Below are positions 1 to 11,419 of a stretch of 64,000 nucleotides of DNA, piece by piece; within the stretch, counting starts at the first letter, position 1, and the number at the start of each line of letters is the position of its first letter. A model generated the notes under the pieces. The model made no database searches and was not told where the DNA came from. It saw only the letters and a program-made list of their open reading frames with translations. A program made the translations under genes and the position numbers. The DNA is from Rattus norvegicus (Eukaryota > Chordata > Mammalia > Rodentia > Muridae), in assembly GCF_036323735.1 (NCBI RefSeq), contig NC_086024.1:67948424-68012423 (forward strand), read 5' to 3'.

Positions 1-99
1 GTTTTTTGTCATTTCCATTGGCTTTGCTTCTTGTCTCCTTTTATTCCTGTAATTGAAAAAAAAAAACGATCATTTTTTCTCCCCCCCCACTATTTCTCA

Positions 100-362
100 C
101 AGATCATTTCTACTTCTTCATGTTTTTTGTTTCCTTGAAAAGGAGATAAAAAAGGAGCATATGCTAAAAATCAAAAACAAAACAAATACCAACAAAACGA
201 AAAACCTCACAAATTCCACAAAATCAGAAGCTAAAATATTTAAGCAAAAGGCTAATAATATGAAAAGTGCTCCAACAAAGCAATATAGGTATGAAAATAC
301 CTTTGAATTTCTCTCATGTTGGATAACTACTCCTGGGCATAGGGTCTACCTCGAAGTATGTA
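100..362 (-). mobile_element. Ancient L1 3' region (Lx/L1_Mur-like), left part
   Basis: Degenerate A-rich sequence ending in a phrase (about 325-360, 'cctgggcatagggtctacc') that I recognise from the 3' region of old murine L1 families. The same old repeat appears to resume at about 2894 ('agtgagactcggttggaga'), so a younger L1 has landed inside it. Family and strand are inferred from the order of similar text in the old L1 copies at 34810-42157. The exact left end cannot be seen. Confidence 0.45.
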
Positions 363-2893
363 CAGAGCAATCAGACAACAAAAGGAGATCAAAGGGATAC
401 AGATCGGAAAAGAAGAGGTCAAAATATCACTATTTGCAGATGACATGATAGTATATTTAAGTGATCCCAAAAGTTCCACCAGAGAACTACTAAAGCTGAT
501 AAACAACTTCAGCAAAGTGGCTGGGTATAAAATTAACTCAAATAAATCAGTTGCCTTCCTCTATACAAAAGAGAAACAAGCCGAGAAAGAAATTAGGGAA
601 ACGACACCCTTCATAATAGACCCAAATAATATAAAGTACCTCGGTGTGACTTTAACCAAGCAAGTAAAAGATCTGTACAATAAGAACTTCAAGACACTGA
701 GGAAAGAAATTGAAGAAGACCTCAGAAGATGGAAAGATCTCCCATGCTCATGGATTGGCAGGATTAATATAGTAAAAATGGCCATATTACCAAAAGCAAT
801 CTACAGATTCAATGCAATCCCCATCAAAATACCAATCCAATTCTTCAAAGAGGTAGACAGAACAATTTGCAAATTCATCTGGAATAACAAAAAACCCAGG
901 ATATCTAAAGCGATCCTCAACAATAAAAGGACTTCAGGGGGAATCACTATCCCTGAACTCAAGCAGTATTACAGAGCAATAGTGATAAAAACTGCATGGT
1001 ATTGGTACAGAGACAGACAGATAGACCAATGGAATAGAATTGAAGACCCAGAAATGAACCCACACACCTATGGTCACTTGATTTTTGACAAAGGAGCCAA
1101 AACCATCCAATGGAAAAAAGATAGCATTTTCAGCAAATGGTGCTGGTTCAACTGGAGGGCAACATGTAGAAGAATGCAGATCGATCCATGCTTATCACCC
1201 TGTACAAAGCTTAAGTCCAAGTGGATCAAGGACCTCCACATCAAACCAGACACACTCAAACTAATAGAAGAAAAACTAGGGAAGCATCTGGAACACATGG
1301 GCACTGGAAAAAAATTCCTGAACAAAACACCAATGGCTTATGCTCTAAGATCAAGAATCGACAAATGGGATCTCATAAAACTGCAAAGCTTCTGTAAGGC
1401 AAAGGACACTGTAGTTAGGACAAAACGGCAACCAACAGATTGGGAAAAGATCTTTACCAATCCTACAACAGATAGAGGCCTTATATCCAAAATATACAAA
1501 GAACTCAAGAAGTTAGACCGCAGGGAAACAAATAACCCTATTAAAAAATGGGGCTCAGAGATAAACAAAGAAATCACAGCTGAGGAATGCCGAATGGCTG
1601 AGAAACACCTAAAGAAATGTTCAACATCTTTAGTCATAAGGGAAATGCAAATCAAAACAACCCTGAGATTTCACCTCACACCAGTGCGATTGGCTAAGAT
1701 CAAAAACTCAGGTGACAGCAGATGCTGGCGAGGATGTGGAGAAAGAGGAACACTCCTCCATTGTTGGTGGGATTGCAGACTGGTAAAACCATTCTGGAAA
1801 TCAGTCTGGAGGTTCCTCAGAAAATTGGACATTGAACTGCCTGAGGATCCAGCTATACCTCTCTTGGGCATATACCCAAAAGATGCCTCAACATATAAAA
1901 GAGACACGTGCTCCAATATGTTCATCGCAGCCTTATTTATAATAGCCAGAAACTGGAAAGAACCCAGATGCCCTTCAACAGAGGAATGGATACAGAAAAT
2001 GTGGTACATCTACACAATGGAATATTACTCAGCTATCAAAAACAACGAGTTTATGAAATTCGTAGGCAAATGGTTGGAACTGGAAAATATCATCCTGAGT
2101 GAGCTAACCCAATCACAGAAAGACATACATGGTATGCACTCATTGATAAGTGGCTATTAGCCCAAATGCTTGAATTACCCTAGATGCCTAGAACAAATGA
2201 AACTCAAGACGGATGATCAAAACGTGAATGCTTTACTCCTTCTTTAAATGAGGAAAAAGAATACCCTTGGCAGGGAAGGGAGAGGCAAAGATTAAAACAG
2301 AGACTGAAGGAACACCCATTCAGAGCCTGTCCCACATTTGGCCCATACATATACAGCCACCCAATTAAACAAGATGGATGAAGCAAAGAAGTGCAGACCG
2401 ACAGGAGCCGGATGTAGATCGCTCCTGAGAGACACAGCCAGAATACAGCAAATACAGAGGCGAATGCCAGCAGCAAACCACTGAACTGAGAATAGGTCCC
2501 CTATTGAAGGAATCAGAGAAAGAACTGGAAGAGCTTGAAGGGGCTCGAGACCCCAAAAGTACAACAATGTCAAGGAACCAGAGCTTCCAGGGACTAAGCC
2601 ACTACCCAAAGACTATACATGGACTGACCCTGGACTCTGACCTCATAGGTAGCAATGAATATCCTAGTAAGAGCACCAGTGGAAGCGGAAGCCCTGGGTC
2701 CTGCTAAGACTGAACCCCCAGTGAACTAGTCTATGGGGGGAGGGCGGCAATGGGGGGAGGGTTGGGAGGGGAACACCCATAAGGAAGGGGAGGGGGGTGG
2801 GGGATGTTTGCCCGGAAACCGGGAAAGGGAATAACACTCGAAATGTATATAAGAAATACTCAAGTTAATAAAAAAAAAAAAGAAAGAAACAGT
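363..2893 (+). mobile_element. Young 5'-truncated LINE-1 (rat L1), ORF2 C-terminal half plus 3'UTR
   Basis: Homology to the full-length L1 at 24787-31436 begins at 363, equivalent to 28853 there. From there to the ORF2 stop (2160, equivalent to 30650) the two copies have the same length, with no net indel over about 1.8 kb. The 3'UTR (2161-2868) holds a G-rich polypurine stretch (about 2734-2805). It is followed by an A-tract, a short 'gaaagaaacagtt' segment and a second A-rich tract ending near 2893. 5' truncation is the usual outcome of target-primed reverse transcription. I could not find a convincing TSD, because both flanks fall inside an older L1 repeat. The high similarity to the full-length copy suggests a recent insertion. 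Confidence 0.93.
364..2160 (+). pseudogene. L1 ORF2 3' fragment (reverse transcriptase palm to C-terminus)
   Basis: About 598 codons remain open, equivalent to ORF2 residues 678-1275 of the full-length copy. The fragment contains the reverse-transcriptase catalytic motif FADD, the thumb and connection region, and the C-terminal Cys/His motif (C-x3-C-x7-H-x4-C, here CWRGCGERGTLLHCWWDC). The endonuclease domain and the N-terminal part of the RT are missing, so no functional ORF2p can be made. The apparent ATG at 358 lies 5 bp outside the L1 and comes from flanking DNA, so it is fortuitous. Substitutions relative to the full-length copy are few and there are no stops, which fits a young age rather than selection. 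Confidence 0.9.
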
Positions 2894-3340
2894 TAAAAAA
2901 AATAAATAGTGAGACTCGGTTGGAGAAACCTAGTTTTTTCTTTTGCTAATAAGTATTAACAGACAGATTGTTGGTTAAAGATGGGACCCAGTGTTCATTT
3001 TCCAATTTCAGTGCTGGGGTCCCTTGCAGCTTGAATTTGTACAGGCCCTGTGTATGTAGCCACCATCTCTCTTGGTGAGTTCATAACTATATCAGTCCTG
3101 TTGTATCTGGAAGACACCATTTCCCCTGTGGCTCTTACAATCTTTCTGCTTCCTCTTCCACATAGATCCCTGAGCTCTGAGGGGAGTGGTTTGATGGAAA
3201 CACCTCACTTAGGACTGAGCACTCCAAAGTTTCTCATTCTCTGCACATTGTCCAGTTGTAGATCTCTGCAGGAGGAAGTTTCTTTAAGTGTTGGTTACAC
3301 AGGAATGTTTGTTTTATAAAGTCTTATTAAAGTTATAAGT
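2894..3340 (-). mobile_element. Ancient L1 3' region, right part
   Basis: Continuation of the old L1 interrupted at 363-2893. Recognisable phrases include 'tctttctgcttcctcttcc' (about 3140) and 'ttaggactgagcactccaaa' (about 3210), typical of Lx/L1_Mur-type 3' regions. Diverged, no coding potential. Confidence 0.5.
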
Positions 3341-3699
3341 TCTCTCCAGGATGAAGTCTGGATTCTTGTCCTGATGTTTAAAGCCTTTTGTGGTTCTTGT
3401 CTTTCCAAACTCCAGTTACTATCTAATTGATCCAGGAATAGTTATTTGTCTTCTGCAAACAAACTTTATTTTCTGAACTATTCACCTTTTCTCTGTCTAA
3501 AATGCCCCTTGCCACTACTTGACTTTCAACTATGACTATCTCTTTAAGAAACTTTTTTTGTAGAACTTTTAATGTTTTGACCCAAAGCACTCCATATATT
3601 CTTCTAACACAACATTTGTTTCCTTGTTACATCATTTCTGATTATATCCAGAGACATATCATTTGCTTCTTTCCCTACTACTTTTGTTATTTGGCATAT

Positions 3700-3895
3700 A
3701 AGTATTGTCATGTACTACATAATGGCATTTTAGACGATGGCAGGCCACGTGTGGCATGGTGTTCTCATAAAATCACATAGCCTAGTGCTATAATGGCTAC
3801 CTTGCTTGGTGTTAAGAATTTTTCATGGCAAATGCACAACGATGTCTCAGAACATGTACCCACTGCTAAGTCATACATGACTATATTGTTATAGG
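3700..3895. mobile_element. Possible ancient DNA-transposon remnant
   Basis: The text around 3715-3895 ('tactacataatggcatttta', then 'atgtctcagaacatgtaccc' and 'taagtcatacatgacta') resembles the terminal parts of an old mammalian hAT-type DNA transposon with related end motifs. The match is from memory of the consensus style and the copy is diverged. Class assignment is tentative. Confidence 0.35.
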
Positions 3896-3902
3896 CTTGC
3901 GT

Positions 3903-4040
3903 CACCTCTCCCCAAGATTCATTTGTTAAAATTCTAATTCAAATTGGTGATAGTTAGGAGGTGAGGCCTTTGTGAAGTGGTTAGAAAACTCCTTAAAGCT
4001 TAACGAATAAGATTAGCACGCTTTTATAAAAGACTCCTTA
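3903..4040 (+). mobile_element. MaLR/ERVL-type LTR fragment (tentative)
   Basis: 'aggaggtgaggcctttgtga' followed by a purine-rich stretch and 'cttttataaaagactcctta' is the order seen in mammalian MaLR LTRs (MST/MLT type). Short, diverged, no coding region. Confidence 0.4.
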
Positions 4041-4124
4041 TGTTTTTTGCCAGGTAAAATGACATTAAAAATATTCATCTCTGAAATGTACAATAGCCCT
4101 CATCAGACTGGAAGCATTTATTTA

Positions 4125-4262
4125 TTATTCATGTATTTACTGTCTGTGTGGGGGGTATGGGTACATACACACGGTGGTTCTCTCATATTACATGGGTCCA
4201 GAGAATAAATTCAGGTCATCGGACTTGGGATTACTTACTTTCATCTGCTGAGCCATTTTGCT
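4125..4262 (-). mobile_element. Old B3/B2-related SINE
   Basis: Reverse-oriented tRNA-derived SINE. The right end carries the complement of the tRNA-like 5' part ('catctgctgagccatttt') and the left end is T-rich. Diverged. Confidence 0.5.
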
Positions 4263-4564
4263 GGATATCTCCCAGTGTTTTCACCTTGGACTTTGAAGCA
4301 TCTAAATAGATAAAATATAATGTTTTGTTATAAGTGACAAAATCATAGCACCCTTAAAAGACTAAACCAAAGAAAGTATAGATATGTTCTCAGTATATGA
4401 ATGAAGTAGATAGACCGAAGAAATGCAATCTCTGAGAATGCTTAAGCTTGTAATGGAGTTAAGTAATTACAAACATATAAAAAGATAAATGAAAATCTAA
4501 TACAACTACAAATGAAGCAGAAGAAAAGTTGCTAATACTAATCTATTAATCTGTAAGTCTAATC

Positions 4565-4637
4565 TTTGGGTATAGCTCAGTGGTAGAGCTCTTTTGCCTA
4601 GCAACCCAGCATGAGTAAAGTCCTGCAGCACTGAGTG
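4565..4637 (+). mobile_element. Old ID-like SINE (tRNA-Ala/BC1-related)
   Basis: 'gggtatagctcagtggtaga' contains a Pol III A-box-like sequence and is followed by 'tcttttgcctagcaacccag' and 'aagtcctgcagcact'. This is the ID core in a diverged form with a degraded B box. No long A-tail remains. Confidence 0.6.
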
Positions 4638-4797
4638 GGCCTGAGGTGCTCAGGTCAGTGAAGTAGGAAGCAGAAGAGGAAAACAAGGAAATCAAGGAAA
4701 TAATTAGGTCCTGAAAGGATGTGGACTTTGCCCTCAAGTCTGTAAAATTATGAAGTGTTTCCATGTTTGGAAGCAAAGAACAGATCTTGCCCACTAA

Positions 4798-5290
4798 TGA
4801 AGAGCGTATTTTTTTTTTTATTAACTTGAGTATTTCTTATATACATTTCAAGTGTTATTCCCTTTCCCGGTTTCCGGGCAAACATCCCCCTCCCCCCTCC
4901 CCTTCCCTCATTGCCGCCCTCCCCCCATAGACTAGTTCACGGGGGGTTCAGTCTTAGCAGGACCCAGGGCTTCCCCTTCCACTGGTGCTCTTACTAGGAT
5001 ATTCATTGCTACCTATGGGGTCAGAGTCCAGGGTCAGTCCATGTATAGTCTTTAGGTAGTGGCTTAGTCCCTGGAAGCTCTGGTTCCTTGACATTGTTGT
5101 ACTTTTGGGGTCTCGAGCCCCTTCAAGCTCTTCCAGTTCTTTCTCTGATTCCTTCAATAGGGGACCTATTCTCAGTTCAGTGGTTTGCTGCTGGCATTCG
5201 CCTCTGTATTTGCTGTATTCTGGCTGTGTCTCTCAGGAGCGATCTACATCCGGCTCCTGTCGGTCTGCACTTCTTTGTGAAGAGCCTATT
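4798..5290 (-). mobile_element. L1 3'UTR-only insertion with TSD
   Basis: The insert 4811-5277 is the complement of the young-L1 3'UTR, starting with a T-run (A-tail) and the complement of 'tcaagttaata'. It is truncated about 470 bp from the tail. It is flanked by a 13-bp TSD, 'tgaagagc[g/c]tatt' at 4798-4810 and 5278-5290, with one mismatch. A standard severely 5'-truncated L1 retrotransposition product. Confidence 0.92.
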
Positions 5291-6339
5291 AAATATGTGT
5301 GAAATGACAGTTGAAATGCTTAGTCATAGAATAACTCTACTAGGTTATAAAATTGATAAAACAGGAAACCCAGGCAAGGAAAGGAGTTTAAGGAGGAGGT
5401 GATACATTATGTTCTAAATATGAGTCTGTGGTTCTGGCAAAACATGAAATAGAGCTATTTGTAAGTGGTTAGTATTGTGACTTGTATATAAGAGAAAAAG
5501 GTAAGATACACGTGTTTCTAGCCAAGCATATGTAAGGAAATGAAAGGAACCAGAAAGAGAGTATGCAGAGAGAAGGGAATGGTTAAGGATTAGATTTAAT
5601 GGGGATATTATTTAAAGTTAAAGATAAAAGCATCCCTAATCCTGCAACTTTTCCGTATCTAGAAAACAGGATGGATGAGGTCTTGGAAGCTGGAGTCTGA
5701 GGAGCGAAGTGAGAAAGAAATCTTAGGATTCTGAAGGCTCTTGGAAGCAGCAAGTAGTAGAAGTGCTGGAAGGACTAAGAACTGATAGCTAGCCTCTGGG
5801 CTTGCAAATCAGTAGCCTGGTGACCCTCAAGATTGCTGAATAGATAATAATGGATAGATGGTGGGAATTGGTGTGGCTGGAATGGTAGGACCAAATGGGT
5901 AGGGTGAGGGAGAGGGGGAAAGAGGAAATGTGGAGAGGGATGGTCAACTAAGGATCATATGACGGATCTTATGGAAACCTAATAGAGTTGAAGCTTCTTA
6001 AAATACATACATATATGAAAGAAATTTAAGCAGGTAACAACAAATAAGGAGAAAGACAAAGCCCCAACTAGATAGACATCTCTTGCTACCAAATGAAACC
6101 TCTAGTGCAAGAAATGGGTCACATCTAAACCAGTTCTTAGCCAAAGGGGCCTCATGGAAAACCCCGAACAACTCAGGATTTTACCTAGGCTTCTGATGCT
6201 CTCTAGAAACTGATGGTAAGGTCTTACTGCTAAAGACAGCACCCATATAACTCACTGAACATGGAAGATGCTTTCTACCTAGAGCATTCACCCATGCTGA
6301 CTAGCGTTAATGATGTGGGAAGTCACTCTGCTATGTGAT

Positions 6340-6345
<6 letters not shown>
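5291..6345. other. Unique-looking intergenic or intronic DNA
   Basis: AT-rich, no recognisable repeat, no exon-like open frame with good splice sites, no RNA gene seen. Confidence 0.5.
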
Positions 6346-6389
<44 letters not shown>

Positions 6390-6462
6390 ATGTGTGTGTA
6401 TACACACACACACATATATATATATACATGTATATATACATATACATATATATATATATATG
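6346..6462. repeat. Compound microsatellite (TG)n-(CA)n-(TA)n
   Basis: Alternating TG, then CA, then TA dinucleotides. Alternating purine-pyrimidine tracts of this kind can form Z-DNA or cruciforms. Probably length-polymorphic. Confidence 0.97.
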
Positions 6463-6668
6463 ATTGCTATATGATAAAAGTGCTCAAGACTGAAAATAGT
6501 ACAGACTGCTATGATGTCATTGGGAAGATGGGAAAGGATCTGGGGTGGGGCACTTGGCAGGATACAACATGAGAACAGTACAGCTGAAAGAGCCTTTATT
6601 TTCAGATGGCGTACCTGAGAATGCTATGGGTGTGATGTAGTTTATCCACTCCCTATTGCTAGAGTTAG

Positions 6669-6669
6669 A

Positions 6670-6716
<47 letters not shown>
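6669..6716. repeat. (AC)n microsatellite
   Basis: 24 uninterrupted AC dinucleotides. Confidence 0.97.
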
Positions 6717-6718
<2 letters not shown>

Positions 6719-7274
6719 GCAGCCGGGGAGAGAATAATTGATTTATGATCAAGATCCAAGACAGATAGGTGAATTCTTAGTCAAGGCAGCATAAAAACTG
6801 AAGAAAGAATGTCTGGAGAATCTGAGAAACTTTGAGGCTTTCAGTAAGGGATGTGGGGGAAAACCAAATTGGAAAGATTCATGCTCCTTACAGTGTTGGT
6901 AAGTAAGGTAAAGACAAGAGAGGTACAGATACAATATACAATATAAGGACATATAGAAATATGTGTAGTCTATGTTATTGTCTGTGTATTAGACATGCAG
7001 CCTATGTGCCTCCTAGTAATTGATATATGCTTATTCGAAATACCATAACTCAAAAAGAAACTTTTCAATAGATTACAGTGGAAGCATCTAGAGAGGTGGC
7101 TGTCTGAGTGGACATGGGGCAGAAGGCTGAGCTAAGAAGCTGGTGGGTTTGAGATTTAGAGTTGAAATTAATTTGTGATTAAATACATTAAATTATCCTG
7201 TCCAATAGAAGCCAGTAAGGATATTGGATTTTGGAAAAAAAAACACTATGGGTATGATTTTATTTTTATTTTAT

Positions 7275-7424
7275 TTTTCTGAGACAGGATCTTACTATAT
7301 AGTGTGTTTTCTTTCTGATTTTTTATGTAGATCGAGCTGGTCTTGAACTCAAGGAGCTCTGTCTGCTTCTACCTCTGTTAGTCTCCGAAGTACTAGATTT
7401 AAGATGTATAGCACCATTCCATGC
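7275..7424 (-). mobile_element. B1 SINE (7SL-derived)
   Basis: Complement of B1: 'ttctgagacaggatcttact' at the left (3' part), 'gagctggtcttgaactcaag' in the middle and a degraded 5' end near 7420. It carries an extra T-rich stretch around 7303-7325. Diverged. Confidence 0.75.
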
Positions 7425-8730
7425 TAATGTATATGGTTTTATAGGGAAAATTGTAAGAGGTTCTTGGAGTTTTACACACTTCAGTCTTTGCTGTTGAGCT
7501 AACGAACAAAGCGACAAAGGTGGTCAGGTATAGAACAAAGCCAGGGCTGAGACCAGAGGAGAAAGGGGCAAAGATTCTGCTTATTTAGTTGCACAAAGGG
7601 GTCAAAAGGAAAGAGAACAAGAAGTATATGAATTCCATGGAGAGCTAGATCACTGTCTGTTGAGGTTTCCTTTTAAATTATGGTCCTGTTTTCACAATTA
7701 GCTTAAAATAGGTCATCCCGTAATATTTTACTGTTCCAATTTTCCTGTGAAGGACAAGACTACTCTTACTCCTTAAAGGATTGGTTCTCCTGGGGAGCCA
7801 AATGTTTTCAAAATGAGACTTTGAATTTGCTCCCTGACCTCTGTCAACCACACTTTCACTGAACAGTCTCTGTAGGCTTCCTGGGTAAGAGGATATTCTT
7901 CCAAAACAGTGGATCATGTTTATATAGATAGAAGCAATATGTTTTAGTGTAATGTTCTCTGAAACTGTCTTGGCATATTTTGCTGAGAGGCAGACTCAGC
8001 TGGAGAAAGGCTGACCAACAGTTCAAGAGAACAACATCTTCAAATGAGCAAATGGGGTTCCCCCTCCCTGCTGATTTGTTTTTGTTTGTTATTATTTTTT
8101 TAATTTTTAACATTTTTATTTCTGTCCTTTTAGTGGAGGCCCTATATTTTCTGGCCATGCATGTATAAACAAGCTATCCAGAAAGATAATTATGGCCATT
8201 TTGTACATAGATGAAATATACTGGGGTACTTATTAGAGTGCATTTGGAAAGGATTCTTTCTTGATTTTGTTGGTATCTGAGAGAGGAGACAAAATGGCAT
8301 CAATCTCAAATGCTCTAGATTTATGTCTTATAATTATGCAGGAATACAGACGAGAATTCTTTAAATGCAACCAAAATATACAGAGGTCACAGATGTTGTG
8401 TATGTTTACCAATAATACGATGAGGTATTGAAGCAGCGTTTTGGAATTTTGTTCATAGACTAATAACGCTAAAATTACAACCATTCTCCACCAGTCTCAT
8501 TTCAAATCCTTCCTATAGTCTTTTTTCTCTGAAATATTTTTCAGCCTCTCAGGCAAGCATAACAGAAAACTTTTCTGCATCTCATCTAAGCTTTAAAAAA
8601 ATCCCAGTTTTAATGCATGCCAAGATAGTGCCAAGAAACTCAAAATAGAAGGCTTAGGACAGAGAAAGGGATCTTTTCGTTCAGTAAGTTTAACTGTAGT
8701 ATCGGGGTTATTATAAACCAAATTGACCAT
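7425..8730. other. No feature recognised
   Basis: Unique-looking AT-rich sequence. The short open frames here have no flanking splice signals or recognisable protein similarity. Confidence 0.5.
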
Positions 8731-8866
8731 CCATGTTCTTTTTCTTTTTTTTTTTTTTTTTTTTGGTCTTTTTTTTCGGAGCTGGGGACCGAACCCAGGG
8801 CCTTGTGCTTCCTAGGCAAGCGCTCTACCACTGAGCTAAATCCCCAGCCCTGCCATGTTCTTTTTC
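8731..8866 (-). mobile_element. ID SINE with perfect TSD
   Basis: The insert 8745-8852 is the complement of an ID element (BC1-type). A T-rich tail is followed by 'cggagctggggaccgaaccc', 'gcgctctaccactgagctaa' and 'atccccagccc', so the complements of Pol III B and A boxes are intact. It is bounded by a perfect 14-bp TSD 'ccatgttctttttc' at 8731-8744 and 8853-8866. The high similarity to the rat ID consensus and the clean TSD suggest a recent insertion and support rat as the source. Confidence 0.96.
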
Positions 8867-9402
8867 AAAAGTCTGGGTTGAAACTTTTGAGACACATGCT
8901 TTAAAAAAATAATAGAGAATAGCTATGAAATCCCCTGAAATCCATGCCTGCTGGGTACTTCCACATATGTATTCCAAGTCTGTGGGCTGATGGTGTTGCT
9001 AGGTATTGTTGGCTCAGACTCATTTATTGTGATATATTCTGGGTTTCGTTTATTAAACAAAATATAGCTGAGCTGCTAGCATCCACATCATACCACATTT
9101 AATGACAGCTGGAGGCTAAGACATTGAGGTACAAGTTTATGCACCAGGAGTGGGTACGTGAAGTGGGTAGGCTTAGAGAAGAGATCATGCCAAGAACTGT
9201 CCCATACTAGTGCAGCCTGTCATAAGGTAAGAAGCTGCGTTCACTGCAGAATGACCTATACCCAAAGTCTCCTGCCTTTGCTAACATGAAAAGAATGCCC
9301 AAGTACTTATCAAGGCTTACAGGGTCATTTTCTGTGCACGTTCTTTCAAGGGATCTCAAGATAATCCAGTTAAATAATGTTTGTTTTTTCCTATTCATAA
9401 AC
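8867..9402. other. No feature recognised
   Basis: Unique-looking sequence between an ID and an L1 insertion. No gene signal seen. Confidence 0.5.
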
Positions 9403-9905
9403 TAGGATAAATATTTTTTCATCTTTATTAACTTGAATATTTCTTATTTACATTTCGATTGTTATTCCCCTTCCGGGTTTCCGGGCCAACATTCTTCTAA
9501 CCCCTCCCCCTCCCTTTCCATCTGGGCTTTCCCTCCCCATCCTCCCGCCATTACCGCCCTCCCCGCAACAATCTCATTCACTGGGGGTTCTTCAGTCTTG
9601 GCAGGACCCAGGGCTTCCCCTTCCACTGGTGCTCTTACTAGGATATTCATTGCTACCTATGAGGTCAGAGTCCAGGGTCAGTCCATGTATAGTCTTTGGG
9701 TAGTGGCTTAGTCCCTGGAAGCTCTTGTTGCTTGACATTGTTGTACATATGGGGTCTCGAGCCCCTTCAAGCTCTTCCAGTTCTTTCTCTGATTCCTTCA
9801 ATGGGGGTCCCGTTCTCAGTTCAGTGGTTTGCTGCTGGCATTCGCCTATGTATTTGCTGTATTCTGGCTGTGTCTCTCAGAAGGGATCTATATAGGATAA
9901 ATATT
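9403..9905 (-). mobile_element. L1 3'UTR-only insertion with perfect TSD
   Basis: The insert 9416-9892 is the complement of the young-L1 3'UTR, from the complement of 'tcaagttaataaa' through the pyrimidine-rich tract to near the complement of 'gatctacat'. The perfect 13-bp TSD 'taggataaatatt' lies at 9403-9415 and 9893-9905. The tail is nearly gone. The length is almost the same as the copy at 4811-5277. Confidence 0.93.
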
Positions 9906-10129
9906 CTTATTTTCTTGTAATCTGTTCGCTGCTGGTTAATTGCACATGAATGAGACTGGTGCTGAATTACATGTTTCTTACAGTGTTAAAACTTAGCTTC
10001 AGAGTATCTTTTTCCTGTTTTATTTCTTATTTCATTATGATTGTCGATAAAATTGAGTTTTGTGTCAGGATTCAAAAGTGAAAGAGCTCTGAGACAAGAG
10101 TTCAAAGTAAGCTCATTCTGAACTTTAAA

Positions 10130-10310
10130 AAAAAAGATTTATTTTTAATTTAGTGTATTTGTTTGTGTCTGTGAATGGGCAGATGCCTGTAGAAGCTAGA
10201 AGAAGGCTTCCGATCTCCCACAGCTGGAGTTGCATGTAGTTTTAAGGAACCTGACCCAGATGCTGAGAAGCCCTGCAGGAATAGTATGTGCTTCTACCTA
10301 TGTCTCCAAT
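10130..10310 (-). mobile_element. Old B3/B2-related SINE
   Basis: Begins with 'agatttatttttaatttagt' and contains 'gaagctagaagaaggcttcc' and 'cacagctggagttgcatgta', the reverse-strand pattern of B3. The tRNA-like end (about 10255-10300) is strongly decayed. Confidence 0.6.
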
Positions 10311-10320
10311 CCCATATTGA

Positions 10321-11419
10321 ACTTTTATGTAAAGAGTGACCATGTTTTCTTCCAGCATTACTCTCGGAAGTGTTGAAGGGCTGTGTAAGCCTGCTTCTTT
10401 TAGTTTGTTGTTGTTCTTTTTAAATCGTGTTTTGCATGCTATAATTGCTTTTGAGCTGTCTCTCAGGGAGTCTCAAACTTTCCTGAAGTTCACTGCTTTG
10501 GAATTTAGATCATTTTATTTGTCGTCCAAACATTGTTTTCCTTAGCAGCCAACAAATGTTGGGAATGATTAACCTTCCTTGGGCAAGTGTTGCTTATCCT
10601 TCCTGTCCCAGATTAAAGTTTGCTTCTTCTCTCAGACCTTCCTAGTTTCTTCAGGTGCCAATGGCTGTTTCTGTAGTTTCCAGGGATGTTTTCATTCTGC
10701 CATTTTGTTTTACACAGTTTCATTATTTTGTGTTCTTCAGAAGCAGGGACTTTGTCTGGTCTCTTTGTAGTCACAGTAATGCATAGTATAATTGGGACAC
10801 TAAAAATGTTTTGGAGTCCATTTCTAGGTCTATCTGAATCTTATTTCTGTCCACTCTCTTACACGTGATTCTCAAGGGCAAGGTATTTTACTTTGTTGAA
10901 TATTGAATGCCATTAGTAAACTGATCTTAATTAAACCTTTAGCTACCCAGATTAATTCACTTATAAACCCTAGAGGGAATTTTATTTCTTCCCTTAAATA
11001 GTAACAGTCTGTTATCTATGTGATTTTCTTCTGCATTATTTTTTTTCCTTCTCCAAGATTCTATTTTTCTCCTTCTAGGCTCTATTTTGGGGCTTGGCTC
11101 AAAGGGACAGTTGGAGACAATAAAAGATTTCTGACACTGAGGAAAAAAGATCCTTGAGGGAATAAAGGTACAGTCACTAGAAAAGACTTCAGTTTGAAAA
11201 ACCCAAGCCCATGTGAGAACAGGAGGTAGACTGTCATCTAATAGGTAAGAGGTGATATAAGCTGTCAACCATTAGTGTGAGACACTCATCTAGACGCTAT
11301 ACCTCTGATATTGAATAAAATATCCACATCACTCTCTAATTTGGAGGTAAATTAGGACCTCAACATTCTGTTTTGCCAAATGAAAGCAAACCACTTTAGG
11401 CATAGTGGCACATGCCGCT
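10321..11419. other. Unique-looking DNA with no supported gene
   Basis: T-rich sequence with many short open frames but no convincing splice-site pair or conserved protein pattern. A B1-like 5' fragment ('ggcatagtggcacatgccg', 11399-11417) lies just before the RPL21 retrocopy. Confidence 0.45.

Noticed and set aside
8745..8852. tRNA gene
   Set aside because: The tRNA-like sequence is an ID SINE with an A-tail and a TSD. No tRNA cloverleaf gene with a terminator is present. The same goes for 4565-4637 and 45891-45968.
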